Source: MWBF01 sp040772005
Lineage (GTDB): Bacteria > Chloroflexota > Anaerolineae > CG2-30-64-16
Length of the DNA: 64,000 bases
NCBI GenBank assembly: GCA_040772005.1
Contig: JAXGYZ010000012.1
Location: 72,492-136,491, forward strand
Reading direction: 5' to 3'
Shown here: positions 16,023 through 25,108 of the stretch, piece after piece
Layout: the number at the start of each line of letters is the position of its first letter
Position numbering within the stretch: position 1 is the first letter of the stretch
Translations under genes and position numbers: made by a program
The notes under the pieces: model-generated
Told to the model about the DNA's origin: nothing
Seen by the model: only the letters and a program-made list of their open reading frames with translations
The model's database searches: none

Positions 16023-16565
16023 ATGTCACGTATACGTTGGAATACCCTGCTCGTGCTGCTGGCCCTGGTGGGCGCAGCCTGGATCTGGGCCAACCGGCTG
16101 CCGGTCGGCGGGATCGCGACGGCAGGCGCAGGCGGGCTGCCGCCTGCACCTGCGATCGGCCACCCCGCGCCCGACTTTACGCTGACCGGCGTCACAGGCG
16201 AGCCGGTGACGCTGGCCGCGCTGCGCGGGCAGCCGGTGGTGCTCAACTTCTGGGCCACGTGGTGCCCGCCGTGCCGTGCGGAGCTGCCCGAACTACAGGC
16301 CGCCAGCGAACGGCTGCAGGGCCAGGTGGCGATTGTGGGCGTGAATCAGGCGGAGGATGCCGAGCGAGTGCGCAGCTTTGTCGTAGACCTGGGCCTGACG
16401 TTCATCATGCCGCTGGATGAGCGCGGGCAGGTCAGCCGCGCATACAACGTGCGCAGCCTGCCCACGACCTTCTTCATCGACCGCACCGGCGTCATCCGGC
16501 GCATCCAATCCGGCGCATTGACCGAAGCAACGCTCGCGCAGGCGCTAGAAAGCGTGTATCCCTGA
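16023..16565 (+). CDS. TlpA/ResA-like membrane-anchored thiol-disulfide oxidoreductase
   Basis: A 180-residue protein: an N-terminal membrane anchor (NTLLVLLALVGAAWIWA), then a thioredoxin fold starting IGHPAPDFTLTGVTGEPV. The active site is FWATWCPPCRAELPELQ (CPPC), with the cis-Pro loop RSLPTTFFID. It reduces disulfides outside the cytoplasmic membrane, for example during cytochrome c maturation. It overlaps the next gene as TGATG, so the pair is co-translated; the neighbour is an Lgt-like membrane protein, a combination that suggests a shared extracytoplasmic thiol or lipoprotein function. Confidence 0.9.
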   Translation: MSRIRWNTLLVLLALVGAAWIWANRLPVGGIATAGAGGLPPAPAIGHPAPDFTLTGVTGEPVTLAALRGQPVVLNFWATWCPPCRAELPELQAASERLQGQVAIVGVNQAEDAERVRSFVVDLGLTFIMPLDERGQVSRAYNVRSLPTTFFIDRTGVIRRIQSGALTEATLAQALESVYP

Positions 16566-17356
16566 TGCTGCCCATACTGCAAATCGGGCCGCTCGCCATC
16601 CAGACCTACCCGCTGGCGCTCCTGCTGGCAGGGTGGGCCGCGCTCGCCGTCGGCGCGTGGGGCGCGCAGCGGCAGAGGGTGGACGGCGACCATATCTACA
16701 ACCTGGGACTCTACGGCTTTCTCGCGGGCGTGGTCGCCGCGCGCGCGGGTCATGTGGCGGCCTACTGGTCCAGCTACCGCGGCCAGCTCCTCGAAATCTT
16801 CGGCTTCAATACGCAGGCGTTCGTGCTCTGGCCGGGGCTGCTGGCGGGGCTGCTCGTCGCGGCCTGGTATGTCTACCGCCACAAGCTGCCTGTGGTGCGC
16901 GTGCTCGATGCGGTCGCGCCGGGCATCCTCACGGGCATCGCCATCGCGGGCGTCGGCGCGCTGCTGGCCGGGCGGTTCCCCGGCGCGCCGGCGGACCTGC
17001 CCTGGTCGGTGGACCTGTGGGGCGTGCGCCGTCATCCGAGCCAAATATACGAGGCGGTGGCTGCGTTGGTCGTGGCCGCAGTGGCTGCGAACGCGCTGCG
17101 CGGCGGCGCGCGGCCCGGTGCAGTCGCGCTGGTCGCGCTGCTCGGCTACGGGCTGAGCCGCTGGCTGCTGGAGCCGTTCCGCGCGGAGAGCGCGACTATC
17201 CTGGGGGGGCTGCGGCTGGCGCAGGTGCTCGGCCTCGTGGTGGGCCTGGCCGCGTTGTGGGGGTTGGCGCGACAACGGATGGCGCACCTCACCCCCTCTG
17301 GCTCCCCCTCTCCTGACATGCGCGCTCGCACGTCAGGAGAGGGGGACGGGGGGTGA
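16565..17356 (+). CDS. Lgt-family (prolipoprotein diacylglyceryl transferase-like) membrane protein
   Basis: About seven membrane helices in 263 residues and the Lgt hallmark RRHPSQIYEA near residue 155. The second hallmark is altered: canonical Lgt has GRxGNFxNxE, whereas here GRFPGAPADLPW follows the conserved GR, with the Asn and Glu positions lost. It is therefore a divergent paralogue and may not transfer diacylglycerol. The last 20 or so residues (from TPSGSPSP) are encoded by a palindromic repeat, so the native stop has been replaced. It is coupled to the TlpA-like gene. Confidence 0.75.
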   Translation: MLPILQIGPLAIQTYPLALLLAGWAALAVGAWGAQRQRVDGDHIYNLGLYGFLAGVVAARAGHVAAYWSSYRGQLLEIFGFNTQAFVLWPGLLAGLLVAAWYVYRHKLPVVRVLDAVAPGILTGIAIAGVGALLAGRFPGAPADLPWSVDLWGVRRHPSQIYEAVAALVVAAVAANALRGGARPGAVALVALLGYGLSRWLLEPFRAESATILGGLRLAQVLGLVVGLAALWGLARQRMAHLTPSGSPSPDMRARTSGEGDGG

Positions 17357-17358
17357 GG
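17287..17358. repeat. Palindromic repeat, CCTCACCCC family, copy 2 (overlaps the Lgt-like gene end)
   Basis: CCTCACCCCC-type outer arms and CTCCCCCTCTCCTGAC / GTCAGGAGAGGGGG inner arms with a short spacer. The stop codon of the Lgt-like gene (17354-17356) is the TGA of the GGTGAGG arm. Confidence 0.85.
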
Positions 17359-17416
17359 ACCACCGGCCGATTTTCATGTTGTTTGCTGAGTGCCGCTCAT
17401 GTACGGGTTTATCCGT

Positions 17417-18274
17417 TTATCCGGTGCGACCCGCAGGGTCGCCCATCCGTGGCCTTGACGCCACGATGATGACGCGCCGTTCGTCCGATAGCGCCGTGGG
17501 CATGTCGGGATAGGCGGGCAGCAGCTCCTCGACCGTGAACCCGGCTGCCTCCAGCGCGGCGACGTACCCCGCGGCCGGCCGGATGCGCAGCGCGTGCTCG
17601 ATGTCGAACTGCTCCACGCGGCCTGCTCGTTCCACCTGAAATGCCTGCGCCATGTGCCAGATGCGGCCCCGCGCATCATAGCGGTGCGCCTCGCTCACCT
17701 CGACGCTGCCCCACGGTGTCGCGAAGCGCGTCACCGTCGGGGGCAACGGTTCCTCCCCCAGCGTGGCGACATAATCAAAGACATCCACGATGAGCCGGGC
17801 GCCGGGCTTGAGGCCGCGGTGCAGGCTGTGCAGCGCGGCCGATAGGGCCGCATCCTCGTGCAGATAGGCCAGGGGCGATTCCAGGCACAGCGCCGCATCG
17901 AAGCAGGCGGCAAACGGCAAGCTGCACAGGTCAGCGCGTACGAGCTGCGCGACCATGCCGGCCTCGATCAACGTCTGCTGCGCAGCCAGAAGCATGGCCT
18001 GCGACAGATCCACGCCCGCCATGCGATAGCCCATCTGCGCGAGTGGCAGGAGGTGCCGCCCCGTGCCGCAGCCCGCGTCCAGCACGCGGCCGGGCGGCGG
18101 GGGCAGATGGCCGCGCAGGTAAGTGATCTGGGCGGCGAGGAACGCGGCATTGGTCGCTGCCGCCACGGGGTCGGCCGACTTTGCGCCGTACAGCACGTCG
18201 TAGACCGCGACCCAGGCAGCCTGGGGGTCAGGTGCAGGCTGTACGCCGCGGCCTTCGCGTTTCGTAGTCCTCAC
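17417..18274 (-). CDS. Class I SAM-dependent methyltransferase
   Basis: A 285-residue Rossmann methyltransferase: motif I VLDAGCGTGRHLLPLA (near 75), motif II MAGVDLSQAML, and FDAALCLESPLAYLHED as motif IV. Substrate unknown. The GTG at 18274 overlaps the stop of the upstream gene as GTGA and is chosen instead of a longer frame that would run into that gene. It ends the molybdenum-hydroxylase maturation operon, but whether it acts in that pathway is not known. Confidence 0.82.
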   Translation of the reverse strand: MRTTKREGRGVQPAPDPQAAWVAVYDVLYGAKSADPVAAATNAAFLAAQITYLRGHLPPPPGRVLDAGCGTGRHLLPLAQMGYRMAGVDLSQAMLLAAQQTLIEAGMVAQLVRADLCSLPFAACFDAALCLESPLAYLHEDAALSAALHSLHRGLKPGARLIVDVFDYVATLGEEPLPPTVTRFATPWGSVEVSEAHRYDARGRIWHMAQAFQVERAGRVEQFDIEHALRIRPAAGYVAALEAAGFTVEELLPAYPDMPTALSDERRVIIVASRPRMGDPAGRTG

Positions 18275-19647
18275 CCGCGATAATCCTCGGGCGTGTCGAT
18301 GTCTTGCAGCACTTCCGGCGTCGGCCAGTCCACCCACGCGATGCTATCCCGATGTGCTTCGATGATGGGCCGCGCGCCGATGTCGCCGCTCAACCGGGCG
18401 AACTCCGACCAGGTGGCGCGGTCGAAGAGGACAGGGTTGCCGCGTCGCCCGGCATGGCGCGGGGCAACGACCGGCGCCAGCGTGGTCCGGTGGCGTGTCA
18501 CGAGGGTGGAGAGCAATTCCGGCGTGATGCCCGGCTGGTCAGCGAGCAGGAACACGACCGCAGAGGGCTGGCCGCCGGACGTCGCGGTTGCGGCCTCCAG
18601 GCCGGCGCGCACGCTCCGGCTCTGGCCTAGCGCCCAATCGCGGATCATCACGATATCCAACGCGGCCCCGGGCAGGCTTTCCAGCAGCGCGGCCTGAACC
18701 CGATCGGCCTCCGCGCCCACAACGACGATTACCCGGTCGATATCGGGGCAGGCGAGAGCCTGCGCTGTAACGTGCGCAACGAGGGGCCGGCCGCGCCACG
18801 GCTGCACCTGCTTCAGCGCACCGAAGCGCCGCGCCCCGCCTGCAGCCAGCACGACGGCGGTCACTCGCCCCCAGACCTCGTGCGCGGGCACGTCCGTCCG
18901 CGCCGCGCCGACGACGACGGAGTCAATGGACGGATGTCCATCCGCATGTGGATGGCTGAGCAATCGCCGGGCAATCTCACGCGCAACTTCCCGCCGCGGT
19001 TCATCGTCCGCCTGATTGAGGAAGGGCACGAGCCGCGCCGAGGGAGGCACGCCTTTCGCGCCACCCTCGGGATGTGACAGCACGGCGGCAACCATCTCCG
19101 GCGTCACGGCATCGCCCACCGCCGCACCGGTGAGCGCGGCCACAATCTCGGGCCGGTGGACATGCACGGGGGTCAGCGGCCGGCCGATGACACTCAGCCC
19201 GACGACCGGCACGACGAGGGTCGCGGCGGGCGGCACGACCGGCTCGTGCGCGGCGGGAGCCTTGAACGGCAGCCGTCGCGAGCCGTCGGCCTCCACGATC
19301 ACGACGTCAACTGCGTGAAGGGCGGCAACGCGTGCGATGAGGTCCGGCGGGATGCCCGCGACTTTGTCCTGCTCGACGATAGTGGCCCCTGCGATAAGGA
19401 CATGGTGGTGTTCGGCCAGCGCGGCGGGCAACTGTGCCAGCAGCGCGCCCTCGCCGCTGAGCACGAGGCGGCCCGGCGCGCGGGCCATCTGGCCGACGAA
19501 GATGTGCGTGGTCATGGTGGTGACGACGGAGCGCCCCGCCGCGACCAGCTCATCGGCCAGCCGGAACATGAGCGTCGTCTTGCCGCCCCCGCCCGTCAGG
19601 GCGACGATGTCTTTGGGGCGAATGCGGAGGGCTTCGTGGAGCAGCAT
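18271..19647 (-). CDS. YqeC-MocA fusion: selenium-linked accessory NTPase plus molybdenum cofactor nucleotidyltransferase
   Basis: Two domains in 458 residues. Residues about 1-250 are YqeC-like, with the P-loop VALTGGGGKTTLMFRL and VVIVEADGSRRLPFKAP; YqeC is linked by genome context to selenium-dependent molybdenum hydroxylases. Residues about 258-458 are a MocA/MobA-type nucleotidyltransferase (TAVVLAAGGARRFG, then LLADQPGITPELL, GNPVLF and the terminal DIDTPEDYR), which makes molybdopterin cytosine dinucleotide. In most genomes these are separate genes. The ATG at 19647 starts one base after the YqeB stop. The fusion supports maturation of the nearby hydroxylases. Confidence 0.88.
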   Translation of the reverse strand: MLLHEALRIRPKDIVALTGGGGKTTLMFRLADELVAAGRSVVTTMTTHIFVGQMARAPGRLVLSGEGALLAQLPAALAEHHHVLIAGATIVEQDKVAGIPPDLIARVAALHAVDVVIVEADGSRRLPFKAPAAHEPVVPPAATLVVPVVGLSVIGRPLTPVHVHRPEIVAALTGAAVGDAVTPEMVAAVLSHPEGGAKGVPPSARLVPFLNQADDEPRREVAREIARRLLSHPHADGHPSIDSVVVGAARTDVPAHEVWGRVTAVVLAAGGARRFGALKQVQPWRGRPLVAHVTAQALACPDIDRVIVVVGAEADRVQAALLESLPGAALDIVMIRDWALGQSRSVRAGLEAATATSGGQPSAVVFLLADQPGITPELLSTLVTRHRTTLAPVVAPRHAGRRGNPVLFDRATWSEFARLSGDIGARPIIEAHRDSIAWVDWPTPEVLQDIDTPEDYRG

Positions 19648-19648
19648 G

Positions 19649-20458
19649 TCAGGCCTGCCGCGGGAAGTAGGTGAGAATGGCTTCGAGCACGCCACCGCCG
19701 ACTGCCAGTGACTTGTCGGAGACGGTGAAGCAGTGGCTCCGCTCGGCGCGCGGGTCCACATCCCCGATCTTCATCCCGGCGGCGACGTAAATGCCCGACC
19801 CGATGAGCCCGCGCAAAATGCCGTCGCAGGTCGCTGCGAGCGGCGTCCCATCCACAGTGCCGAGCGGCTGCCCGGACTGAACGAAATCGCCGATGGCAGC
19901 CTGTCCGGTGAAGATACCCCCGACCGGCGCGCGCAGGATGCGCCGCGCGGCCTCTCCGCCGATCTCGCCGGGCACGCCCGTGTCGGGCAGCGCGGCGCCC
20001 TGCCAGTACACCCGGCCCAACCAGTGACCCCGTTGCGTCTCGATGACCGCATGGCAGTCGACGCCTGCGGTGAAGCCCGGGCCCAGCGCCACGACGAGCG
20101 GTGCATCGGTGATGGTTGTGCCGGTGTTGCGCTTTGCCATGATGGCGTCCACCACGATGCCCGGCGCAAGCTCGGTGCGGCAGAGGCCCGCCGGGTCCAC
20201 CAGGACGGGGATCTGCCGGGCAGCCAGGGGACCGTAGGCCGCGGTCAGGTTTGCGACGCGTATCGCGGTGATGTCCTCGACCGTAACCGCGCCTTCCCAG
20301 ACCGCCTCACCGAAGCAGACGGCGCGGCGCACCATCAGCGGCTCAGGCAGTTCGGTCATCACCACGTCGAATCCCGCGCGGTGCAGCCGCGTGGCGACGC
20401 CGCTGGCAAGGTCGCCTGCCCCGCGCACCAATACCACGTGGTTCCTCGGATCGCTCAT
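19649..20458 (-). CDS. yqeB: YqeB: selenium-dependent molybdenum hydroxylase system protein (EF2563 family)
   Basis: A 269-residue protein opening with VLVRGAGDLASGVATRLHRAGF, a nucleotide-binding-like Rossmann start, and containing MAKRNTGTTITDAPLVVALGPGFTAGVDCHAVIE and RAPVGGIFTGQAAIGDFV, all typical of the EF2563/YqeB family. Family members travel with selenophosphate synthase and molybdenum hydroxylases that carry a labile selenium; the chemical step is not settled. It is coupled to the preceding methyltransferase gene by an ATGA overlap and to YqeC-MocA by one base. Confidence 0.87.
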   Translation of the reverse strand: MSDPRNHVVLVRGAGDLASGVATRLHRAGFDVVMTELPEPLMVRRAVCFGEAVWEGAVTVEDITAIRVANLTAAYGPLAARQIPVLVDPAGLCRTELAPGIVVDAIMAKRNTGTTITDAPLVVALGPGFTAGVDCHAVIETQRGHWLGRVYWQGAALPDTGVPGEIGGEAARRILRAPVGGIFTGQAAIGDFVQSGQPLGTVDGTPLAATCDGILRGLIGSGIYVAAGMKIGDVDPRAERSHCFTVSDKSLAVGGGVLEAILTYFPRQA

Positions 20459-21867
20459 CCTACCCGCCTCAGCCCTTTGGGGTAATGGCTTTTGAGTCGG
20501 CCATCCACCCGCTTGCCCCAGCCGAGCGGGTAGCCATCGACCGTTACCAGCGTCCAGCCGTTCTCGCCCGCGCTTTCCAGCGTCTCCCCGCGCAGATAGC
20601 CCATCACCTCCGGCCCGTCCGCCGGGAAATCGGCCACGCGACGAGCCTGCCGGGCGTCCAGGCCGAGCGCCAGCGCATGGGACGGCTCGAACCGGTCCTT
20701 CTTGAATGCACCCAGCCACCAGCCCCCATGCAGGAAGCGCAGTCCGGCCAGGTCGGGCAGGCCGGGCGAGGGTGCGTACAGGTAGGAGCCCGTGAGCGCA
20801 ACGGTATCGGCCGGTGACTCTGCCAGCGCCTCTGCGACGAAAGCCCGGTATGCGGCCTCCATCGCCTTCGGCAGACGCTCCACGCGGCCGGGGCGCGGCG
20901 CGGCTTCCCGCTCTGCGTCTGCCCGGCGCACCAGCCGCGCCGCGAAGTGCCCCTCCCCGTCGATCCGGTGCGGCCAGAGGCGCACGGCATGGGCCAGCCG
21001 CGCATCGTGCTCGCCTGCGGGCAGCCAATCGGGCCGCCCCGGCTCGAATCCCGGCCGGCGCGGTGACTCAGGCAGGTCGAAGTCGGGGTGCGCGTTCAGG
21101 AAATGGGCGACCGTGACCTCGTTTTCTTCGGGTGCAAAGGTGCAGGTGGAGTAGACCAGCCGCCCGCCCGGCCGCACGAGCCGCGCAGCGTGTGCGAGGA
21201 TGCCCGCCTGCCGCGTCGCGCAGCCCGCCACCAGATCCGGCGCCCATTCCTGCCGCGCAGTCGCGCTTTTGCGCAGCATCCCCTCGCCGGAACAGGGCGC
21301 ATCCACCAGCACCGCATCGAACCAGGCCCCGAACCGCTCCGCCAGGCGCTCCGGCGTCTCGTTGGTGATGGCCGCGTTGCGCACGCCGCAGCGTTCGAGG
21401 TTCTCGGCCAGGTCCCAGGCGCGGCGGCTGTGTATCTCGTTGGCGACCAATAGCCCCGCGCGCTGCAGGCGGGCCGCAATGTGCGTTGCCTTGCCGCCGG
21501 GCGCAGCCGAGAGGTCCAGCACGCGCTCGCCGGGCTGCGGGTCGAGCAGTTCGACCGGCGCCAGCGCGGACGGTTCCTGCAGGTAGTACAGCCCCGCAGC
21601 GTGATACGGGTGCTTGCCCGGCCGTCCCGCGGGTGATTCGTCGGTGTCTTGCAAGACGAACGCATCCGCTGACCACGGCACGGGTGCCAGCGCAAACGGC
21701 AGCCGCGCGGCCAGCTCCGCCGCCGACACCTTCAGCGTGTTGGCACGCAGCCCTGCGACAGGGGGCCGGTCGTAGCTGGCGGCGAACGCGCGGTACTCGG
21801 CGCTCTCCGGCCCGCCCAACAGCGCGGCCATCCGGTCCAGGAACGGCGGCGGCAGCAGATCGCGCAT
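20455..21867 (-). CDS. RNA m5C methyltransferase, NOL1/NOP2/Sun (RsmF-like)
   Basis: A 470-residue protein with the SAM motif LDLSAAPGGKATHIA, the two catalytic cysteine motifs VDAPCSGEGMLRK and STCTFAPEENE, and a C-terminal extension (from about 290) with RNA-binding strands as in RsmF. It probably methylates cytosine in 16S rRNA. The ATG at 21867 follows the ggt stop by five bases; a GTG at 21882 would overlap it. Its position between ggt and the YqeB gene looks incidental. Confidence 0.9.
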   Translation of the reverse strand: MRDLLPPPFLDRMAALLGGPESAEYRAFAASYDRPPVAGLRANTLKVSAAELAARLPFALAPVPWSADAFVLQDTDESPAGRPGKHPYHAAGLYYLQEPSALAPVELLDPQPGERVLDLSAAPGGKATHIAARLQRAGLLVANEIHSRRAWDLAENLERCGVRNAAITNETPERLAERFGAWFDAVLVDAPCSGEGMLRKSATARQEWAPDLVAGCATRQAGILAHAARLVRPGGRLVYSTCTFAPEENEVTVAHFLNAHPDFDLPESPRRPGFEPGRPDWLPAGEHDARLAHAVRLWPHRIDGEGHFAARLVRRADAEREAAPRPGRVERLPKAMEAAYRAFVAEALAESPADTVALTGSYLYAPSPGLPDLAGLRFLHGGWWLGAFKKDRFEPSHALALGLDARQARRVADFPADGPEVMGYLRGETLESAGENGWTLVTVDGYPLGWGKRVDGRLKSHYPKGLRRVG

Positions 21868-21872
21868 TGCGG

Positions 21873-23504
21873 CTACAGGCACATCGCGCAGCCGTCCGCG
21901 CGCGGGTCGCTGCCTGCGCAGAGGACGCCGGTTGCGGGGTCGCGCCGGATAATCTGCCCGCGACCGAAGGTGGCGCGGTCGTAGCCTGTCACCAGGGACA
22001 CCCGGTGACCCATGGCCGCGAGCCGGTCGAGCGTCGCGAGCGGGATGCCTTCCTCCAGTACGACGTGCCCGCCCGCGGCGCCGTCGGTGATGCAGAAGCG
22101 CGGCCGGTCGAGCGCGGCCTGCGGGTTCAGGCCGTCCTCCGCCAGCCCCACCACGACCTGCATGTGGCCCTGCGGCTGCATGAACCCGCCCATCACGCCG
22201 AGCGCGGCGTACAGACTGCCGTCGGCCTCACGCGTCGCCATCGCCGGGATGATGGTGTGATAGGGGCGCTTGCGCGGCGCCAGCGCGTTGGGATGGCGTG
22301 CGTCCAGGCTGAAGTTATGGCCTCGGTTCTGCAGCGTGAAGCCCCAGCCCGCGGGGACGATGCCCGTGCCGAACCCCATGTAGTTGCTGTTGATGAATGA
22401 GCAGGCGTTGCCGTCGCCGTCCACGGCGCAGAAGTAGACGGTATCCGATCCTGCGACCGGCGTGCCATGCTGCTGATCGATGGTCGCCCGCCGCGGGTCG
22501 ATCAGCTTGCGCCGCGTCTCCGCATAGGACTTGGCGAGCAGGGCAGCCAGCGGTGCGGGGCTGAAGGCCGGGTCGGCCACATACCAGCGTGCATCGGCAA
22601 AGGCCAGCCGCATGGCCTCGATGGTCAGGTGGAGGCGTTCCGGCGCGAGGGGGTCGAGCGCAGCCAGGTCGTACCCTTCGAGGATATTGAGGGCCAGCAG
22701 CGCGGCCAGTCCCTGCCCGTTGGGCGGACACTCCCAGATGCGCAGGCCGCGATACGTGGTGCTGATGGGCTGCTCCCACGTGCTCGTGTGCGCAGCCAGG
22801 TCCTCCACGGTCATGCAGCCGCCCGCGGCCTGGAGCACTGCGGCGATGGCCTCCGCAATCGGGCCCTCGTAATAGGCGCGCTTGCCGCCCTCCGCGACGG
22901 CGCGCAGCGTGCGGGCCAGGCCCGGGTTGCGGAAGAGTTCGCCCGCGCGCGGCCCGCGGCCGTCCAGCGTCAGCTCCAGCCCGCCCGGCGCGGTGCGCAA
23001 CTGCCGCTCCGCGCCCCGCTGCCAGAAGTACGCCGTGAGCGGCGCGACAGGAAACCCTTCCTCCGCCAGCCGGATGGCCGGCGCAAGGATGCGGGCGAGG
23101 GGCAGGCGCCCGTGCCGCTCGACCAGGTCACACCAGCCCGCACAGGCGCCGGGCACGGTGACGGTGTGCGCGTGGTAAGGCGGCAGCTCGTGATTGAAAC
23201 CTTCTGCCGCCAGCCGTTCGAGCGTCAGGCCCGCGGGCGCGCGGCCCGACCCATTGAGCGCGCTGATGTGGCCGGTCTGTGCATCGTAGAAGAGCGCGAA
23301 GCAGTCGCCGCCGATGCCGGTGGAGGTCGGTTCGGTGACGTTGAGCGCGGCCGCGGTGGCGACCGCCGCATCCGCCGCGTTGCCGCCTGCGGCCAGCACT
23401 TCCAGCCCGGCTGCCACGGCGAGCGGCTGCGACGCCGCAACCATGCCGCGGCGTCCGTAGACCGGTGAGCGGCGGGAAAGGAACTCAGGCAATGGGTCAG
23501 ACAT
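21873..23504 (-). CDS. ggt: Gamma-glutamyltransferase
   Basis: A 543-residue Ntn-hydrolase precursor. The nucleophile is the Thr in GSDTVYFCAVDGDGNACS (near 355), where the chain would be cleaved into two subunits. IGGDCFALFYD and the C-terminal MGGFMQPQGHMQVV are family landmarks. No signal peptide is evident, so a cytosolic enzyme is likely, as in many archaeal and Chloroflexota members. It hydrolyses glutathione-like gamma-glutamyl bonds. ATGA overlap with the upstream glycosyltransferase gene. Confidence 0.93.
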   Translation of the reverse strand: MSDPLPEFLSRRSPVYGRRGMVAASQPLAVAAGLEVLAAGGNAADAAVATAAALNVTEPTSTGIGGDCFALFYDAQTGHISALNGSGRAPAGLTLERLAAEGFNHELPPYHAHTVTVPGACAGWCDLVERHGRLPLARILAPAIRLAEEGFPVAPLTAYFWQRGAERQLRTAPGGLELTLDGRGPRAGELFRNPGLARTLRAVAEGGKRAYYEGPIAEAIAAVLQAAGGCMTVEDLAAHTSTWEQPISTTYRGLRIWECPPNGQGLAALLALNILEGYDLAALDPLAPERLHLTIEAMRLAFADARWYVADPAFSPAPLAALLAKSYAETRRKLIDPRRATIDQQHGTPVAGSDTVYFCAVDGDGNACSFINSNYMGFGTGIVPAGWGFTLQNRGHNFSLDARHPNALAPRKRPYHTIIPAMATREADGSLYAALGVMGGFMQPQGHMQVVVGLAEDGLNPQAALDRPRFCITDGAAGGHVVLEEGIPLATLDRLAAMGHRVSLVTGYDRATFGRGQIIRRDPATGVLCAGSDPRADGCAMCL

Positions 23505-25108
23505 CAGGGCACTCCGTGTATGCGCACCTCGTAGCCGCCATCGGTGAACACCATAACCGGCTCGAACGCGCTGAATAAGGCCTCGTACTGCGCCAGGGCC
23601 GCGGCCGTGTTGACCGGGTCGGCGTAGAATCGCCGGAACATGCGCTGGCTGAAGACGAGATAGTCATAACCCTCGGCTACATACCATTCCGGCGGATGGT
23701 CGTTGAGCTTGTAGAAGCCCTGAATCGAGAATTTCTGTGGGTCGATCCAGGGGGAGTATGACTCGACGCCGATGCGCGCGCCCGGCGGCAGATTCGCATC
23801 GATCCATGTGCGCGCGATGTCCAGACCGTCGGGGGTCGTCAGGCGGAGCGCCTCGCGCACCGTCCCGACGAGGGGCACGGCGAGGATGACGACAACCAGC
23901 GCCGCGACCGCAGCCCACTGCGTGCGTCTGGCGCCCGAATCACCCTGAGCGGGCAGGCGGCTCAACCCCACTGGCGGCGCAGCGTGAGTCCAGGGATGCT
24001 CTCCGGTCGGCGTCAGCGCGGCGACGAGCGCGGCTGCGAGCAGCGCCAACAGCGGCGCAAGCGGCACGGCGGTCCGCTCGAAGTGCACGGTGAACGCGCC
24101 GATGAACAGGAGGTAGGCGAGCGCGGTCGCAGCAACCATGATGACGCCCCGCTGCCGGCGATAGACACCCCACAGCGCGCCCGCGGCGGCCAGCGCCAGC
24201 ACCGGCCCGTCGGTCTGCCAGAAATAGGTCACATACCAGGCCAGCGAGCCGCCCGTCACACCGGCGTGGCCGCCCGTGTAATGGCGCACATCGATCAGCG
24301 CGCCGTCGAGGAAAGCCTGCGTATCGAAGAGGGCATACGGGGTGGTGAGCAGGAAGGTGAGCACGGAGATCGCGCCGGCTGCAACCCAGCGCCAGTCCCG
24401 CAGCCCCCAGCGACCCTTACGCAGGAAGTGAGCCAGGACGATGGCCAGAGCGAAGGGCGCCGTATTGTATTTCATGCCGACAGCCAGGCCCAGCGCCACG
24501 CCTGACAGGACATAATCGCGCCAGCGGCCGCGCTCGTAGATGAGCCACGCGCCGGCCACGGTCAGGGTTGTGAAGAGCGTCATCGGCCCATCCGGGGCCA
24601 TGAAACGATCATGCGTGACCAGGACGGGCGAGACGGCCGCGAGGAGCGCGGCGAACGTCGCGGCGGAGAGGCGTCCGGTCAGCCGCTGCGCGATGAAGAA
24701 GGTCAGCGCAACCGTCCCGCAGCCCGCCGCGACCGAGAAGAGCCGCCCGCCCAGCAGCAGGCCAGCCAACGCCAGCTTGCCGGAGCCGCCGATCAGCAGG
24801 ACTGGCTCGGCCAGGTCGGCCAGGCTGCCGAACGCGCCCAGCAGCCGGCCCACCCCGTAGTAGGCCAGATAGATGGCCGCATTGATGTAGTAGTAGAGCG
24901 ACGGGTAGATGAAGTCGTGCGGGTTCGGGTCGCCGGTCTTGACCATCTTCAGGACCGCGAAGATCCAGAAGGGTTCATCCGGGTGTTCGAGGTAGGGCAG
25001 GCCGAACGTGATGGCCCAGAGCCGCAGCCCCAGCGCAACGCCCAGCGTGCCCGCGAGCACCCACAGGCTGCGCGGCGCGCGGGGTGCTTCGACGTGGCCG
25101 CCGTTCAA
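23504..25108 (-). CDS. Multi-pass membrane glycosyltransferase, family 39/ArnT-like
   Basis: A 534-residue protein with about ten hydrophobic segments. The GT-C signature Asp-Glu lies in the first extracellular loop: FGLPYLEHPDEPFWIF. The Tyr-rich DFIYPSLYYYINAAIYL and ALLAAVSPVLVTHDRFMAPDG segments are typical of the family. Such enzymes move sugars from polyprenyl phosphate to lipids or proteins outside the membrane. The start is a TTG (25108) overlapping the previous stop as TTGA. Acceptor unknown. Confidence 0.82.
   Translation of the reverse strand: MNGGHVEAPRAPRSLWVLAGTLGVALGLRLWAITFGLPYLEHPDEPFWIFAVLKMVKTGDPNPHDFIYPSLYYYINAAIYLAYYGVGRLLGAFGSLADLAEPVLLIGGSGKLALAGLLLGGRLFSVAAGCGTVALTFFIAQRLTGRLSAATFAALLAAVSPVLVTHDRFMAPDGPMTLFTTLTVAGAWLIYERGRWRDYVLSGVALGLAVGMKYNTAPFALAIVLAHFLRKGRWGLRDWRWVAAGAISVLTFLLTTPYALFDTQAFLDGALIDVRHYTGGHAGVTGGSLAWYVTYFWQTDGPVLALAAAGALWGVYRRQRGVIMVAATALAYLLFIGAFTVHFERTAVPLAPLLALLAAALVAALTPTGEHPWTHAAPPVGLSRLPAQGDSGARRTQWAAVAALVVVILAVPLVGTVREALRLTTPDGLDIARTWIDANLPPGARIGVESYSPWIDPQKFSIQGFYKLNDHPPEWYVAEGYDYLVFSQRMFRRFYADPVNTAAALAQYEALFSAFEPVMVFTDGGYEVRIHGVP

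Noticed and set aside
20459..21028. N-terminal extension of the YqeB frame
   Set aside because: It would overlap the methyltransferase gene out of frame; the ATG at 20458 gives the family-typical N-terminus and an ATGA overlap.
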